From Ectobius pallidus (taxonomy: Eukaryota > Arthropoda > Insecta > Blattodea > Ectobiidae), in assembly GCA_964059195.1 (NCBI GenBank), contig CAXKWD010000001.1, forward strand, positions 118,291,751-118,355,750: a stretch of DNA of 64,000 bases. The letters run 5' to 3'. This document shows, piece after piece, positions 22,500 to 33,999 of the stretch. The translations under genes and the position numbers were made by a program. Positions within the stretch are counted from its first letter, which is position 1. Each line of letters begins with the position of its first letter. The notes beneath the pieces were generated by a model. It was not told where the DNA came from. It did not search any database and saw nothing but the letters and a program-made list of their open reading frames with translations.

Positions 22500-23290
22500 T
22501 TAATTGCAGAGATTAGTGAACAATAGGTGGCTCTCATTAAAGGTCTATTATAGAAGTAATACTGTCAGGTTTCTTTCTATTCTGAAGATTGATCAGTCAA
22601 CTGTCGTGCATCGGGCTGAATAGTTGCACCCGCTGTGTTAGCGTGTCATTTTTTACGATGCAGGTGTAAAAATGGCCATCGGCGCTACATCACACTGACT
22701 CTGGGGTTAGCAAACAATAAGCGATCCTCATTAGAAACGGACACACTGTAAAGTCATTCCTCGAAGACATGTCGCGCCTCGAGGCCTTCATGTTTTGGAA
22801 AATACTTACCGAAACATCATTCTACGCCACTCTTGTATGGTGACAATGATCGGCTTTCCATTTGCGTACTAAGGGACCCTTTTACCCTCCAGAAATGAGG
22901 ATGTGGTGAAAGGTTTGATACATAATTATCTACTCGTTATTGTGGTTCTTTCCAAATTATTGGAGCTGCTCAGATATTTCATCCCATGAACAATATGTCA
23001 CCTTCATTAAAGGCCTAGAAGTAAACTGCTAGGTTATCTTTCTTTTTTTTAAAGATTGTTCAGTCAACTGTCTTGTATCGTGTTGAATAGATACACCCGC
23101 TGTGTTATAATGTGATCTTTTTCCGATCCAGGTGTAAAAATGGTCATCCTTGCCACATCAGAAGAATGTGTTCTCTAAACACACTTACTCTAAGATTAGC
23201 GAATAATAAGCGACTCTCATTCCGCAAAATCAGCCAAGGCGTCGTGTGGTGGAGTCAAAAGAAGCTTTCATGTTTTAAAAAATAGCTATA
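22500..23290 (+). repeat. Diverged direct tandem duplication, period about 467-489 bp
   Basis: Two copies share landmarks in the same order: ctcattaaaggtcta / ttcattaaaggccta, cagtcaactgtc, cacccgctgtgtta (22627 and 23094), aggtgtaaaaatgg, aataagcga (about 22716 and 23205), and ttcatgtttt (22787 and 23267). The second copy has an extra ~22 bp around agaagaatgtgttctc. No frame is kept between copies, so this is not an obvious gene duplication. Confidence 0.8.
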
Positions 23291-23619
23291 GATATCTTTT
23301 TGTGTAGAGAAAGTTTGCTTTTGTAAGATAACTTGAAAAACTGGGAACGATATGCAATACTACTTCATGTTCGGCTGTTAGATCAGCACCTTAAAAGAGT
23401 CATAATATATCGAGTTATCCTAAAATCAAAGAAACCCAAGTGGAAATGACATTGCTATGCCTACTAGGCTTTATCTATAATATAGTTGTCTTTCAGCCGT
23501 CGCAGAAAGAAGACTTTTTGCAGTTGAATGTGAACATAAGGATCAGAAACGGTTTTAAAATGAACTAGAGAAGGTAGCTTAAATTTGTGTAGAGACATAT
23601 AATATCGATCAGATGAAAA

Positions 23620-23940
23620 TCTTGTCGGGCACTTGAAGGGGAGACAAAAAAGGGGAAGGGATTCGTGAAGAGCCAGCAGCAGAGCATCTAGCGGAGCTGA
23701 GGAGGAAGAGGCAAAGATTACGCGTGGCTCGGGCTGGGTTATCCTTGAAGGCCACGCTTATTGTAAACACCTGCCGTACCTGCTCTGCTATTCAATGAGA
23801 ACTACTGCATACCTCCGCGACCTCATCCGGCTGCCCAGCCTCCGTCCTCAGATTGCTGCTTGCTTCTGCAGACTCGTTATCCCATTATTCCTATTGTGTA
23901 TAAAACTTCAGGAGCATCTTAATAGGTAACATAACATTTT
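23620..23940. other. GC-rich stretch with TATA-like and donor-like sequences
   Basis: The sequence is noticeably richer in G and C than its surroundings (agccagcagcagagcatctagcgg; ctcatccggctgcccagcc). It ends with gtgtataaaac near 23896-23906 and aatag/gtaaca near 23922-23932. It might be a promoter or exon, but no frame or family supports this. Confidence 0.2.
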
Positions 23941-23999
23941 AATTTTGAATTCCGTAGAGGATTGTACACTCTTTTGTTCTGGTAGTCAGCAGCCTCCTA

Positions 24000-24075
24000 A
24001 TATCGTTACAAAAAATTGTCTTCGCCCAGGAATTGAACCCGGGTATTCAGCTAAATATTTCTAAGCGCATGCCAC
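24000..24075 (-). repeat. tRNA-like sequence, probable SINE head or tRNA pseudogene
   Basis: The minus strand reads an A-box-like tggcatgcgcttag, then a good B box cgggttcaattcctggg and, a few bases on, TTTTTT. Arms do not form a complete cloverleaf. Confidence 0.4.
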
Positions 24076-24186
24076 TGAAGATGTACAAAAGGAATTACCA
24101 GATACTTAAAATATTCCTGTAGGCTCCTGCAATCCTCGCTATAGACATCAGATTTAGGCCTACTTATTAATATATTTTCGGTTACT

Positions 24187-24189
24187 TTC

Positions 24190-24249
<60 letters not shown>

Positions 24250-24335
24250 TATCGTATTTTTACCTCTCCCATTTAGGATTTAAGCGACCCAAGCCGCCCA
24301 GTCCTTACAGGGCCACGACCTGTCGGGAGAGGGAA
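24187..24335 (-). repeat. SINE family 1, truncated 3' part with (GAAA)n tail
   Basis: It matches the tail-proximal part of 29729-30236: ggatttaagcgacccaagcc, then gccgccc and cgacctgtcggga. The (CTTT)n run on the plus strand (24187-24250) is the SINE tail. The tRNA-like head is missing, as expected for an incomplete reverse-transcription product. Confidence 0.85.
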
Positions 24336-24776
24336 TTTTCGGTTACAAAACTGTATAATAATTGTTACAACATAATTTTAACCCTTTCTGAGTTCAAATC
24401 GTTATATTAATATGAGCATTCTTCAACTAAAATCATAATTGAGTAGGCCTATGTGTTTGAAGTCAATGAGGAGAATGTTAGTAGAAAGCTGTTCCGTAAA
24501 TGATAAATGTAACATCGGGATAAAATCTTTACATTCTAACGCAAACATTACTCTATTAATCTTATATTTCTGCTTTTATGCAAAGTTTTCTGGTGGCGCG
24601 TATATTCGTGAATAGCAGTGAAAAGGTTAAAATCTCCTAACACTTGAGTCACTGTGAAGGAGTATTAAAAATCAATATCAACACATCCAATGAAAGGAAA
24701 TCTAAGCTACTAAAATTCTTTTAAAATTTCCAACCCTTCTGAAAATCTATAGGCCTACATTGAAACATTATTAAGC

Positions 24777-24791
24777 ATTGAAGTAATTATT
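24777..24791. repeat. 15-bp direct repeat flanking a foldback element, left
   Basis: attgaagtaattatt here and at 25077-25091, exactly 300 bp apart: a candidate target duplication. Confidence 0.65.
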
Positions 24792-25076
24792 GATAAATTT
24801 CATGTTTTTTCTTTGAGGGAAATCACATTGATCAACTAAAATATATATAAATTTTTGGACCACCTTTACAATGAGAGAATTTTTCTGCTTTTTGTGTAGT
24901 TTTATGTTATTAATTAAAATAGATAGGCCTGTTTTTAACTAATAGCATAAAACTACATAAAAAGCAAAAAATTATCTCATTGTAAAGGTGGTCGAAAAAT
25001 TTATATATATATATATACTTCCTGGCCTTTTATTGCTATTTGAGGGTATAAGGCGTAAAAAGATTTTAGTTGATCA
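24792..25076. mobile_element. Foldback (long inverted repeat) element with 15-bp flanking repeats
   Basis: Inner arms of about 65 bp are near-perfect inverted copies (24845-24911 against 24940-25008), sharing ccacctttacaatgag. A second outer pair, ttgatcaactaaaat (24828-24842) and attttagttgatcaa (25063-25077), encloses them. Transcripts of this DNA would fold into a long hairpin. No coding capacity. Confidence 0.8.
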
Positions 25077-25091
25077 ATTGAAGTAATTATT

Positions 25092-27150
25092 TGCACAACT
25101 AAAGCTACGATCTGAAATCTTTACAAAGTTTAACATATTGCCTACGTTATAAGAAATAATTTAAACATAGCTTAATGACGAACACGCTCAAATATATGCA
25201 CCGTATATATTTTTTAAATATTTGTTAGTAATTAGGGACTAGGGATGCTTATTAATACAAATAACATAAAGACGAGGTGTGTTGCATGGTTTTCAACCTA
25301 CTGAGGATCATTATAGGCTACTAACAGGATATATTATGAACTATTCTATATTTCGCATAAATGTAACGTAAAATTTGTACTATCGTTTTTACCAGTTAAG
25401 TTATAACTTCATCTAGTTGTGTTGAATAAAACGTTTATTATCCTCTGCTAAACGAAGAAGAGTGCATAAATGATTTGATTAGCTCATAGAATAGCTCCCC
25501 ACAACCTTTATATCAACAAACTATTGTGCCCCTATTAAAAGTACATCTTCAGGCAGTTTTTTTTTTTTGTACATAATCTTTTGTCAGGTGAAGGAAAAAT
25601 TTGGGCCGACTTCGACAGATTCAAAATTGACAAACAAAAATCTTCAGCCAGACTTTTCTTTGTGTATAGGCCTAATCTTTGTAAGATAAAGGAAACATTT
25701 TGATAAACAAAATCGTACACATGTGCATATGTGGAAATGAATATTATTGGCTGTCATAATTTGGAAGTCCAAGTGAGGGATTTGAGAAGAATTTATTGAA
25801 GAATGCTGTGATTCCTCGGACTTCAAATTTCAACCGCCCTTTAGACAAGGACGTTGCTGTTTAAAACATGCTTGAAATTTTCATGCATTATGTTGTTGAA
25901 CATCTAAAAGGTGTAGGTTTATTCAATCTGTAGGCCTGTATAAATTTCTAACCCTAATATTTTTGGGACACTATATGGTTTTGTGTTTGAGTGTATAATT
26001 AAATAAGTAATAAGCAATAAAAATCTAACTTAACCGGACCATAATTTAATGTACCTCGCAATCTAACAAAATTGATTTCCAGCATACGAATAATATTATC
26101 GTAATTGCATTGGTAAACCATCCAACTGATGATCTAAGTCAAGAGGATCCTACATCGAATCACAGCTGCCCACATACCTCTAATGAGTCCACTTGGTATA
26201 TACAAACAGCGTGAATACTTAATGATACTAAGTTATACTGTTATGTATTATGTATTATTGAATCCTGGATGTCTGATGAGTGATGATACGCAGCAGTAGT
26301 GGAATTATGATATAATAATTGTAATAATACTAATACATCATACTAATAATACTAGTAATAATAATATTTTACAATAATAATTTGCTGCTGGAGATTCCCG
26401 CTGTAGACTATAGATCAAGGGTGCGCAGCTGTGGCACATTGTGCCACTGTGCGGTGGGGTAACGTCTCCCACTACAGTCGCCCTTGACGTCAGAATAGAG
26501 CAGTTTCGACGTGACACTGAACATGAAGAGCAGATTTCATACGTCACAGCAGTGGATGGGGACTAAAACGTTTTCCCTCATTTGCTCAGGTATGCTAGTC
26601 TATAGATAATCTGAGACAGCATATCAATATAGCCATTCAAAGAGGTAACACTGCCAGCATCTTGGTAACTTTCCCGGAAACCTCAAGACTGGAAGTTTTA
26701 GTTATAATTTTAATTAAAGCGACAGATTCGTCCTATGGTGGGTTAGCAAATGAAGGTAAACCAGGCTCAAGAACAATGAAAAAATATGATGTTTTCCAAA
26801 GAACAAACAAGGTAGTAGCCTAAGCCTCCTCCAAGAGACTCCTGGTTTTTGTCGATTGTTTGATTTAATCAATTTCGTGTATAATAACAAATAATTATAA
26901 TAAATAAATAATATCAGTAATTAAAAAAGGCGACAGATAAAGTTGTTAATAGATTATGATTTTTGTTAACAGTAGTAATCAGACGCTAGCCAGCTCGTTG
27001 TCGCTGACACAGATTATAATAGGCTTATAGGACAATTTATCAGAAAAATTGTTAAGCGTATATTTATCCCAATATTGTGGCAGGTGAAATTAACACACAT
27101 TACATTCTTACTGGTACCGGTATAATAATTTACCTGTATAGCGACCCTAA
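25092..27150. other. No gene recognised
   Basis: AT-rich. A short inverted pair (tcaagggtgcgc near 26417 and cgcccttga near 26479) encloses about 60 bp that could be a tiny MITE. The small frames at 25535-25826 and 26338-26547 are unrecognised. Confidence 0.5.
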
Positions 27151-27179
27151 GAGAAGTCAGTAGCTTAATTCTAAATAAT

Positions 27180-27456
27180 GTACTTTAAATTTATATTAGG
27201 AATGTATCCAACTTTTAGTGTTTAGGCTTTAATGTTAATAGTAATTTTTGTTTTTGTAATTAAGTTTTAAGTAATTGTATAAGGGGTGTAGTGTTTAAGT
27301 TAACATGTATTTTAATAGTATTTTAGTTTATTGTATTTAGGTTTTAAATATTTAAATTATGTATTTGTTATATTGTGTTTGACTGGTGGAGCGGAAGAGA
27401 AGGCCTAATGGCCTTAGCTCTACCAGCTTAAATAAACAGATTAAATAAATAAATAA
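27180..27456 (+). repeat. LINE 3' end with hairpin and A-rich tail
   Basis: A T-rich untranslated part leads to a stable hairpin at 27383-27426 (ggtggagc against gctctacc, aaggcc against ggcctt), followed by taaataaacagattaaataaataaataa. This hairpin and tail pattern resembles 3' ends of non-LTR elements in insects. No reverse-transcriptase sequence is left upstream, so it is 5'-truncated. Confidence 0.6.
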
Positions 27457-29600
27457 GATCATTATTGAAAAATATTACATAGCCTATTTCTGATTAAAAT
27501 GAAGAATGAGTAAATTCCGTTCCGGAATCGATCGATACCAACACCTTGGTCAATTCACTAAGTTTCTGATTTTTACTTTGGTAAGTTAGTGAATAAGTAA
27601 GCCTTCCATGATGTGGAATTAAAAGCGTCTTTCACTTTAGAAGAAATATGTCTAGAAGAAAGAGCATAAATTAACATTAATTACTACACTTATTATTTAA
27701 TATTATTGTAATTAGGGCTAATCGATTATATTTTGCCTACATAAGCACTTTGTGACGAATGGAAAAGTACACAAGTGCAATGAATGTAGAAGACCGATTC
27801 TGATGCTTGTTTACTACAGTGTAATATTTTAGAAATCCTTTTCATTTCACCTCGTTCTTTGAAAATTTTCCTCGTCGCATTAAAGTTCTATGAACATGAG
27901 CTAAAACAACTGCAAACGTTTCTCTAGAGACAGAGACGATTCCATTCTTCCTCTTCTTTCTCTGTATTAAACGTAAAGCAGGTTCCGGTTTTCCCTTCTC
28001 TGCTTGCAAGTCTTTCAGATATGATCTACTTTAAAACACACTCTAATTTAATGCCTCAATAGCTTATTATTATAATATTTTCAAATTCAAATAAAAAGTT
28101 ATGAAAACATTTTGTTATTAATTAGAGTCAATAGGCCTATGCGAAGACACAATATGCAAACATTGCAGCAAAAAGATTTCAAGTTAGTTCCAAAGCTCAA
28201 CATTTGCAATAATAATAATATTGGTGTTCTGTGACAAATACTGCAATTTAGTTGAAAATGGGAAGTGATGTCCTTTTATTTAAGGAAGTTTAATATCTAT
28301 TGACAGTCGTCCATCATTAACGAATTGCATGTAGTGAAACCGTTATTTGTTAAAAGTGCTAAAGTTACTAAATTGTGGCTGGTCGACTTCAGGATATCCG
28401 GCAAAGTCTTGGCTTTTCGTATTTTAGCTTCTAAACTGTATAATAAACCTATAATGCTTTTCAAGTTCTATTGTTCTAGTATTTACAACCCCGGGTTTGT
28501 GCAGAAACAACCCCTTCCCCCACGTTAAATCCCCGGTTCCGGAAAAGTAAAGATGAGTTTAATGTAAGGTCCTGAATTTCAGATTGGGACAGGAAGGGCT
28601 GCATTAATTTTAAGCGGAGCTATTTCTTAGGTATAGACCAACGGCTATGTTTCCTAGTCAATATTTACTTAGTTTCTAGTCTTTCGATTAATCAAAGAAA
28701 GTATTATGTGTTAAAAATTAGTTCTTTCCACATTGTAATTTTTACGATAACCTACTTCTAAACATTTTAGTGATCCATAACATAATTTATTAATTAAAGA
28801 CAAAATCATCTTCCGATGGAAAAGAGATTATATGGGAATACTAGTAAATGTTTTTAATCTAATTATTAAGTAGTTATTTATTAATTCTGTTAAAAAATGT
28901 ACGCATAAAGTAGGTAAGAATAACCGAATAATGATAATTGAATAACATAGTAAGAGCATTGAACATAGTGTCAAAGAAACAATAGTCTGCGGAAGCATGA
29001 ATACATACAGTACACCTATCGACACCGTAAAGTATGTACGGATAGGCTAAAAGTTATATAAATATGTTTCTCCGAGCAATGAAATGAACAACCTGCCTAA
29101 ATGCGGAATAGGCCCTAGAGCAATTTCAGTTCATCTTAGAGAACCGCATGTGCATGGATTAATCGACGCAAATCCGTTTCAAGACATGTCTTATAATAGG
29201 CATGATCTGCTCGTGCGATTAGAAATGAAGGACTATATGGTCTTTTTAATTTGTGCATAAGCCTCAGGGTTCAAACGAAGACAATACAAAAGCTATTAGA
29301 TTTAGGCTATGGAACTGACTATGACCTGTTTAATGCAATGCCAATCATTTCTAAACTGCAGTTCTTCAAACAATCCGGCAAAAGTTGAGAAAACGTACTG
29401 TACGCTTTTGTAAAGTTGAAAGAGAATATTACATGAGGTAAGATGGAAACATACGTGCAATATGAACTTGCTGCGTATATTTTATTTAATCCCATGCTCA
29501 AGCTAGATGCTAAACAAATTCATTCTGTGTGTACGTTTCCTGGCTGCCTCTATGTCAATGCTACGTCTTGTGAATATATGACAGTAGATGCGTTACTAAA
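27457..29600. other. No gene recognised
   Basis: AT-rich non-coding sequence with small unrecognised frames only (28325-28528, 28828-29025, 29319-29501). Confidence 0.55.
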
Positions 29601-29604
29601 ATAA

Positions 29605-29680
29605 AGCTGAAGATCATGATTCAAATCCCGGCTATGGCAGTGAATTTTTCAGTCTGTCTTCACCTTTCCTTGTGAAGTCA
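29605..29680 (+). repeat. Dispersed repeat matching one arm of the 8267-8365 hairpin
   Basis: Shares aatcccggctatggca, tttttcag and cacctttcc in the same order. The word gattcaaatcccggc looks like a Pol III B box, so the family may include tRNA-derived sequence. Confidence 0.6.
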
Positions 29681-29715
29681 GACAAAACAAGTCAGGTTAA
29701 TTAAAAACTAGTCAG

Positions 29716-29728
29716 GTTATATAACATT
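29716..29728. repeat. Target-site duplication of SINE family 1, left
   Basis: gttatataacatt here; gttatataaaatt at 30237-30249 (12 of 13 identical). Confidence 0.8.
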
Positions 29729-29769
29729 TTCTTTCTTTCTTTTTTCTTTCTTTCTTTCTTTCTTTCTTA

Positions 29770-29800
<31 letters not shown>

Positions 29801-30236
29801 TGTCGTAGTTTTACCTCTCTCTTTTTAGGATTTAAGCGACCCAAGCCGCCCGGGCAGTACAGGACCGCGACCTGTCGGGAGAAAGATTATCTTTGGATCA
29901 CATACATACTTTTTTAACCAGACAAGGACATGGAGGGCCTTCCTGGATGAGTGATCAACCCAATGCCGGGGCCACCTCCGACACAACACGAACACATAGG
30001 ACGATACACACCATTAACACACACGCTCACTCACTCCAAACAAGGCGAGGATGGGGATGAAGATGATAATGACGGCCAGATGATATCCGGGGACCACAAG
30101 GGCCTAAAGTTACCTGACATTTGTCTCACAGGTGAGGGAAAACCCCGGAAGAATCCTCACCTAGGTAACTTGTCCCGACCAGGAATCGAACACGGGCCCG
30201 CTGCGTGAGAGGATTGAACGCATCCCCTGAGCCACA
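29729..30236 (-). repeat. SINE family 1, full-length tRNA-derived copy (508 bp)
   Basis: Read on the minus strand it starts with an A box (tggctcagggga) at about 30220-30235 and a B box (tgttcgattcc) at about 30182-30194. A ~400-bp body with no long conserved frame follows, and it ends in a (GAAA)n tail at about 29730-29802. A 13-bp imperfect target duplication flanks it. These are the defining traits of a Pol III-transcribed SINE mobilised by LINE machinery. The plus frame at 29951-30208 is a by-product. Confidence 0.92.
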
Positions 30237-30249
30237 GTTATATAAAATT

Positions 30250-31282
30250 AAAGGGTAAATTAATTAATTGCACTTAAAATAAAATATGTTAATAATAATG
30301 CCTTGGAAAATTATAGAAGAAACTAAGTATATCCGTGAAGTATTAAGTTAGTTGTTACTGCGAACTATCCTATTATTCCTCAAGAAATCACATATTTTGA
30401 AATTATTTAAACAAAAAATCCAGGCCTCATATTTTAAGCTATATTTTTCTATTTTCTTTCATTCAAACTAATAATTATTGTTATTTTAAATTTATTTCGG
30501 CATTATGGTAAATACTACATTTTGACTGAAAAGTGTCAAGTTCGCATGCTTCTGTTTTTCCATCAACAGCTTTTTATATTTTGTAAAGGAATTATGATTT
30601 CTATTCACAAAATAGAAATGCACCGTAGACTGTGTGTATTAACTTTCAAATATTCAATGGTTTCATTCGTTGTTGTACAGTACCGGTATATTTTCATAAT
30701 ACCTCTAAACTAGTAGCCACCCTATTAACCTTTGCCATTTGAACTTTCAAAACTTAATCCTATGGGAAACGGGATGTTGCATTCAGATGGTTCATTTCTA
30801 TAAAACAGCCTTTACACCCACATCCATGTATGTAGATAGATTGGTGCAATGACAGTTAAGTGACTTTACATTATTAATGTAAAACGCCAACCTGAAAAAT
30901 GTCTATGGCGTACGCTGTTTCTAAGAATCAATATGTTATAAATTGGTACCGTATGCTAATAATCAAGTCTGTAACTTAAGACATGCAGGAAGGAACACGA
31001 TGGAAATATTATACCGTAAATAAAGATGCTTCTAAACAAAAGGAAACTGGAAACTTGCTGCATCACTCTACCCTTCATCCTCTAACATCAAATAGGTCAA
31101 CTGTAAATTACGTTGTGGTCTATACTTTTCTCAACTGGATTGTGCAGCTTGTAATCCTTCATTTTAAATTCAAAATAATGGGCTCAGAACTCCCCTATTA
31201 TACCATATTTAGGAAAAAGCTTTGCAAATTTTGTGAAGTATAATATTCATGCAGTAAATACTCACAAATCTCAATAGAATTA
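30250..31282. other. No gene recognised
   Basis: AT-rich. Frames at 30522-30713 and 30983-31243 have no recognisable domain. Confidence 0.55.
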
Positions 31283-31549
31283 TCAAATCAAATCAAATGA
31301 AAAATATTTATTGTAGACTCCAGAGAACATCAGAAGCATTGCAATCGTCAATATTAATATTTTATTACAGGTCGTAATTTATAAATATATGACAGGAACA
31401 GTTTAAAAATATTTATCAACTTAGAGAATATCACTACCAAGAAAACCATACAAAGCAAATTAATAGTTATTATAAATATGATTACCCAATTTACATTAAA
31501 AATTGTAAACATTGCACAGTATTTTTATTTGTTATGACTTCCGTTGTGT
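31283..31549 (-). repeat. 3' untranslated region and (TTTGA)n tail of a LINE
   Basis: Continues from the stop codon of the decayed LINE frame. On the minus strand it ends with caataaatatttttc, a polyadenylation-like signal, and three TTTGA units (plus strand atcaaatcaaatcaaatg). Short repeat tails are usual for several LINE clades. Confidence 0.7.
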
Positions 31550-31707
31550 CTACCAATTTAGTGCATAAAAATCCTCAACACTGTATATTGGATTGTCTAA
31601 TAAAAATGATTTTACTTTCCTTTTAAAATTTTCAACCTTCACATCTCTTAGTGTTTTAGGAATGGAGTTGTATAATTTAGCAGATATGCCTAAAAAACTT
31701 ATAATAT
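31550..31707 (-). pseudogene. C-terminal fragment of a LINE ORF2 (reverse transcriptase)
   Basis: The minus strand encodes about 50 residues ending at a TAG (31552-31550): LYNSIPKTLRDVKVENFKRK, then a KSFLLDNPIYSVEDFYAL-type end. This is the usual tail of endonuclease/RT LINE ORF2 proteins in arthropods, where a 'NSLP ... FKRKLK.FLL' pattern closes the protein. An in-frame stop lies just upstream at about 31715, and no RT core is visible, so it is a truncated dead copy. The clade (Jockey, R1, CR1 or other) cannot be told from this piece. Confidence 0.75.
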
Positions 31708-31759
31708 CAGTATTTTTTCAATTAAATTGCCATGACTCAATAGGGTTGAATTTCACATA

Positions 31760-32835
31760 AAGTATAATGAAATTATCAAAATCTATAACATAGACTATAG
31801 TTTAAAATATAGTTAATGTGTAATATGTTAAATGTAGCTAAATGTAACATACGGGTAATGACTCACAACTCCCTGTAATTACTTAATCAAGAAGTAAAAT
31901 CCTGAGAAAACACAGCTAAGATTTTGTAATAGGAAGATCTGATGTATGCATAAAAGTCTGGATATCGAATGAAGAGTGCCGTGAAAGAAGAGAATGGCTG
32001 GTACAGAGATCAATGAACACGTTTTTCACCCGCCCACATGGAGCAGCATTCCTGTAGATGGTGGAAATTAGCCTGAATACTTCCAATAACATCTCTAAAG
32101 CTCACCCGCATCTCAAATCCATATTTATGTCTTTCTGTGTGGAGGTAGCATCCAATTTGTACGTCATTCATCTTCTCGATATCAGAAACTGCCTTTCCTA
32201 CTCTGTTTGCTGATGTTTATGCCTTCACATAGGAAGCCTTCTAAAGAAAATTCATATCTTCTGTCAACGACCGTATTGTGAAGAATTCGAGAAGCCTTAC
32301 ATTTGTGATCATGACATCTAAGGGCTGGCTTTACAGATTTCAGTTTCGACTTCGATTTCTATTAAGGTCACTTGTCGTGTAGAAAAAAATGCAAGTAAGA
32401 GAAATATAAGTAGACCTATTATAAAAGTTTATTTCACCTCAAAATTTGTTTCTAATTTTGATCACTTGTTTTGAGTGCTCGAACAAACATCATGTATATA
32501 AAAATCATAATTCATATTTCATGTGCAGAGTGTTGTATAACTTCCAAAATTCCGGTCGGTACAAGAAGAACAGATATACAAATCGTAATTTATCACACCG
32601 AAGAATCGTGTAATTACTGGTTGTCACACAGGTATCGTGTATCTAATATACATCTCGCAGTAAAGAAAAGTGAAATTATGAGCCTGCATGCAATACCTTA
32701 TGCGAGCTCTGAACTCCGTTACATTAGAATAACACATTTCGTGTGACCATCTGGTGACAGTTTCGTTATATTGACTCAAAATTATATTATGAAAAATACT
32801 CTGATGTTCTGAAAGAGCAGCAATATTTCTCAAAA
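31760..32835. other. No gene recognised
   Basis: AT-rich. The overlapping frames at 32471-32746 (plus) and 32624-32833 (minus) show no known domain. Confidence 0.5.
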
Positions 32836-33127
32836 TGATGATATTTCAGGAGAAAAATTCCTCCGGCACTGGAATTCGAACCTACAACCTTCGGCTTTAC
32901 ATGTCGATGCTCTACCAACCGAGCCAGACAGAGTTCGACTCACATACGCAGATGGAATCTCTCTCCCTTGACTGATAATGCTTAATGGTCTAACTCACTG
33001 AAACACTTTTACGTCATATGCAGGCACACTAATTGAATGATTCTGTGAATGGATTTCCACTGTTATTATACAGTAGCATACAGTAACAGAACAGTGCCGG
33101 GGGAATTTTTCTACTACAATATTCTCA
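32836..33127. mobile_element. Foldback element with a tRNA-like segment inside
   Basis: Terminal inverted repeats of at least 30 bp: the left at 32842-32871 and the right at 33092-33121 share agaaaaattcc followed by ccggcactg (20 of 21 in the core). Next to the left arm, the minus strand reads a tRNA-like block at about 32862-32930: ggctcggttggtagagc (D arm/A box) and ggttcgaattcc (B box). Anticodon and T stems have mismatches, so it is not a working tRNA. The right arm lacks the tRNA-like block. No clear target duplication was found. Confidence 0.7.
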
Positions 33128-33823
33128 TGTAATTTTCAACAGAAACAATATTCTGTGATTTTATGACATTCCTACATTCCTCAAAATATCCGTGACGTAA
33201 TTATTAGTAGATTGGGTTGAGTACATTATGAGGTGAATGCCGTGAGGCAGGGGTCCGGGTTGAAACCCCGTTCATAGAGATGTGTATGTGTTTAGTAAAT
33301 ATTTTCAAAAATCTATACCAGCGTCATTAGTTATAACAGTTATAATAAGAATTCACAATTTTGAGTTTTAAGATCACTGTTTACTTTCCAGGCGATAATA
33401 TTGTTTAATTTTGTAAGCTATATTATTGTAAAGTTCAGTGACACTATTTCAAAATTGTGGAATTTTACTGGATTTAGATGTCTTATTAATGTAGATATCA
33501 GATGTAATATTACAATGTTACAATGTTACAATGTAATATTAATGGACTGAGAAACAGAGCACACCGGTGATAATTGAGATGCCAATAGCTGTGTAATGAG
33601 TTCTTCCTATTCGTAAATTTAAACTTATACCCTACTAGTGTTATGGGGTAAAAACTTTAAGGCCCAAAGCTCCACAATACTAACATTATTGGCGTGTAGA
33701 AAATATATAATTGGTATAATAACCTAATATTTTTTCAGTGGAGAGATTATGTGAATTCGATTACTAAGTACCGGTGTATGAATAGCATGTGTTCATATAT
33801 CTCTGTTCTTTTTTGAGGGCGGC

Positions 33824-33963
33824 ATTCTGAAACGGAATTTTGGTGCACAATTTCATTTTGTAAAACAGAGTTTTTTCTATCAGCAAAAAAATATTTTAAT
33901 TATTCCTACAGTGAGAAAATATATCAAAGAAATATGTTATATAAAAAAATTCCGTTTCGGAAT
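33824..33963. repeat. Small inverted-repeat element (MITE-like), 140 bp
   Basis: attctgaaacggaatttt at 33824-33841 faces aaaattccgtttcggaat at 33946-33963 (17 of 18 complementary). The interior is AT-rich and non-coding. Confidence 0.5.
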
Positions 33964-33999
33964 AAGTTCGTTAGTGGTATAATATTTACTTAAGAACAA

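Noticed and set aside
24187..29802. CRISPR-like arrays or prokaryotic operons
   Set aside because: Repeats are microsatellites, SINEs and minisatellites without regular repeat-spacer structure; the DNA is clearly eukaryotic.
29951..30208. 85-codon frame as a protein
   Set aside because: It lies wholly inside a SINE with clear Pol III boxes and target duplication.
32862..32945. Functional tRNA gene on the minus strand
   Set aside because: The D arm and B box look good, but anticodon and T stems have mismatches and the block lies inside an inverted-repeat element.
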